Of a stretch of DNA of 64,000 nucleotides, positions 63,648 to 64,000 are shown in pieces (the stretch's first letter is position 1; the number at the start of each line of letters is the position of its first letter). This stretch comes from Granulicella sp. S156 (lineage in GTDB: Bacteria; Acidobacteriota; Terriglobia; Terriglobales; Acidobacteriaceae). The stretch lies in the NCBI RefSeq assembly GCF_009766105.1, contig NZ_LMUH01000008.1:126453-190452 (forward strand), in the 5' to 3' direction. Under the pieces are notes generated by a model, which saw nothing but the letters and a program-made list of their open reading frames with translations, was not told the origin of the DNA and ran no database searches. The translations under genes and the position numbers were made by a program.

Positions 63648-64000
63648 CTTGAAGCCTCCTGCGCTTGCCGGCATATTTTGGATGATACTTAACGGGAGAT
63701 ACCAACAAGTGCCAGGGCGCAGCATCAATCCTCGGTCAAGCGTATCTTCGCAATGCGGATGCTGGGGTCACTACACCAAACGTCAAAAAATCGTACGCTA
63801 AGGTTCGTTGCGCAATCGTTCGTTTGCGCAATCTGAGAAGGTCTGCTCGACGACCGGTCTCAATACTTCATCGTGTTCAGATCTTCGCACGCCTCACGGT
63901 TACCTCCAACGACTCCTAAGTAGACAGAAGCTGCTAGGTCGTATCGACATATAGCTGGAGTCTAAGCCAGGCGCAGGCGAGAGCGGTACATGAGCGGAAG
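63648..64000. other. Terminal intergenic region
   Basis: 353 bp upstream of the PHP gene to the window edge, starting with its AGGAGG ribosome site at 63655-63660. It should hold the PHP promoter; I saw no further gene, repeat or terminator. Confidence 0.5.

Noticed and set aside
1..64000. CRISPR arrays, prophage genes and rRNA genes
   Set aside because: No regularly spaced repeats, phage structural genes or rRNA-like sequence were recognised anywhere in the window.

Overview
The window looks like chromosomal DNA of an Acidobacteriota member, most likely class Terriglobia (subdivision 1). The signs are three Oar-like TonB-dependent receptors of about 1,115 residues with an N-terminal carboxypeptidase-regulatory-like domain, an ECF sigma factor next to a TPR-bearing Ser/Thr kinase, membrane-anchored winged-helix regulators, CehA/McbA-type PHP proteins and many secreted glycoside hydrolases. 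This assignment rests on gene families and was not tested by alignment.

Layout. 1-2.3 kb: end of an MFS transporter, then a convergent zinc alcohol dehydrogenase and SDR pair that probably handles a sugar acid or polyol. 2.5-17 kb: galactan theme, with TonB receptor 1, a GH35 beta-galactosidase, a two-component system with a 14-blade sensor, and a large multidomain GH53 galactanase. 17-24.4 kb: RND efflux operon with a divergent LysR regulator. 24.4-26.7 kb: a non-coding structured stretch and a sigma / anti-sigma / Spy-like operon. 27.4-31.8 kb: gene remnants, then a beta-helix/FN3/CBM6-like/GH16 protein. 32-36.3 kb: kinase, small beta-rich protein and ECF sigma factor. 36.7-39.3 kb: two tandem AidA/PixA-like genes lying between two 140-bp direct repeats, with an IS3-type transposase remnant. 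39.8-48 kb: membrane-tethered regulator, divergent TonB receptor 2, and a GH106-like rhamnosidase. 48-58.2 kb: TonB receptor 3 leading a minus-strand operon (PHP phosphoesterase-like protein, PI-PLC-like protein, GH92 alpha-mannosidase), with a second membrane-tethered regulator divergent from it. 58.3-63.7 kb: tRNA-Gly, araB-araD, divergent LacI regulator and a second PHP protein.

How the genes may work together. Most of the region looks like a series of polysaccharide or glycoconjugate utilisation loci: outer-membrane uptake, secreted hydrolases, intracellular sugar catabolism (arabinose, perhaps sugar acids) and locus-specific regulators. The most notable points are the repeated pairing of a TonB receptor with a divergent single-protein membrane regulator of unusual architecture, and the combination of PI-PLC, PHP and GH92 in one operon. 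That combination suggests, but does not prove, use of a mannosylated inositol-phospholipid or GPI-like glycan.
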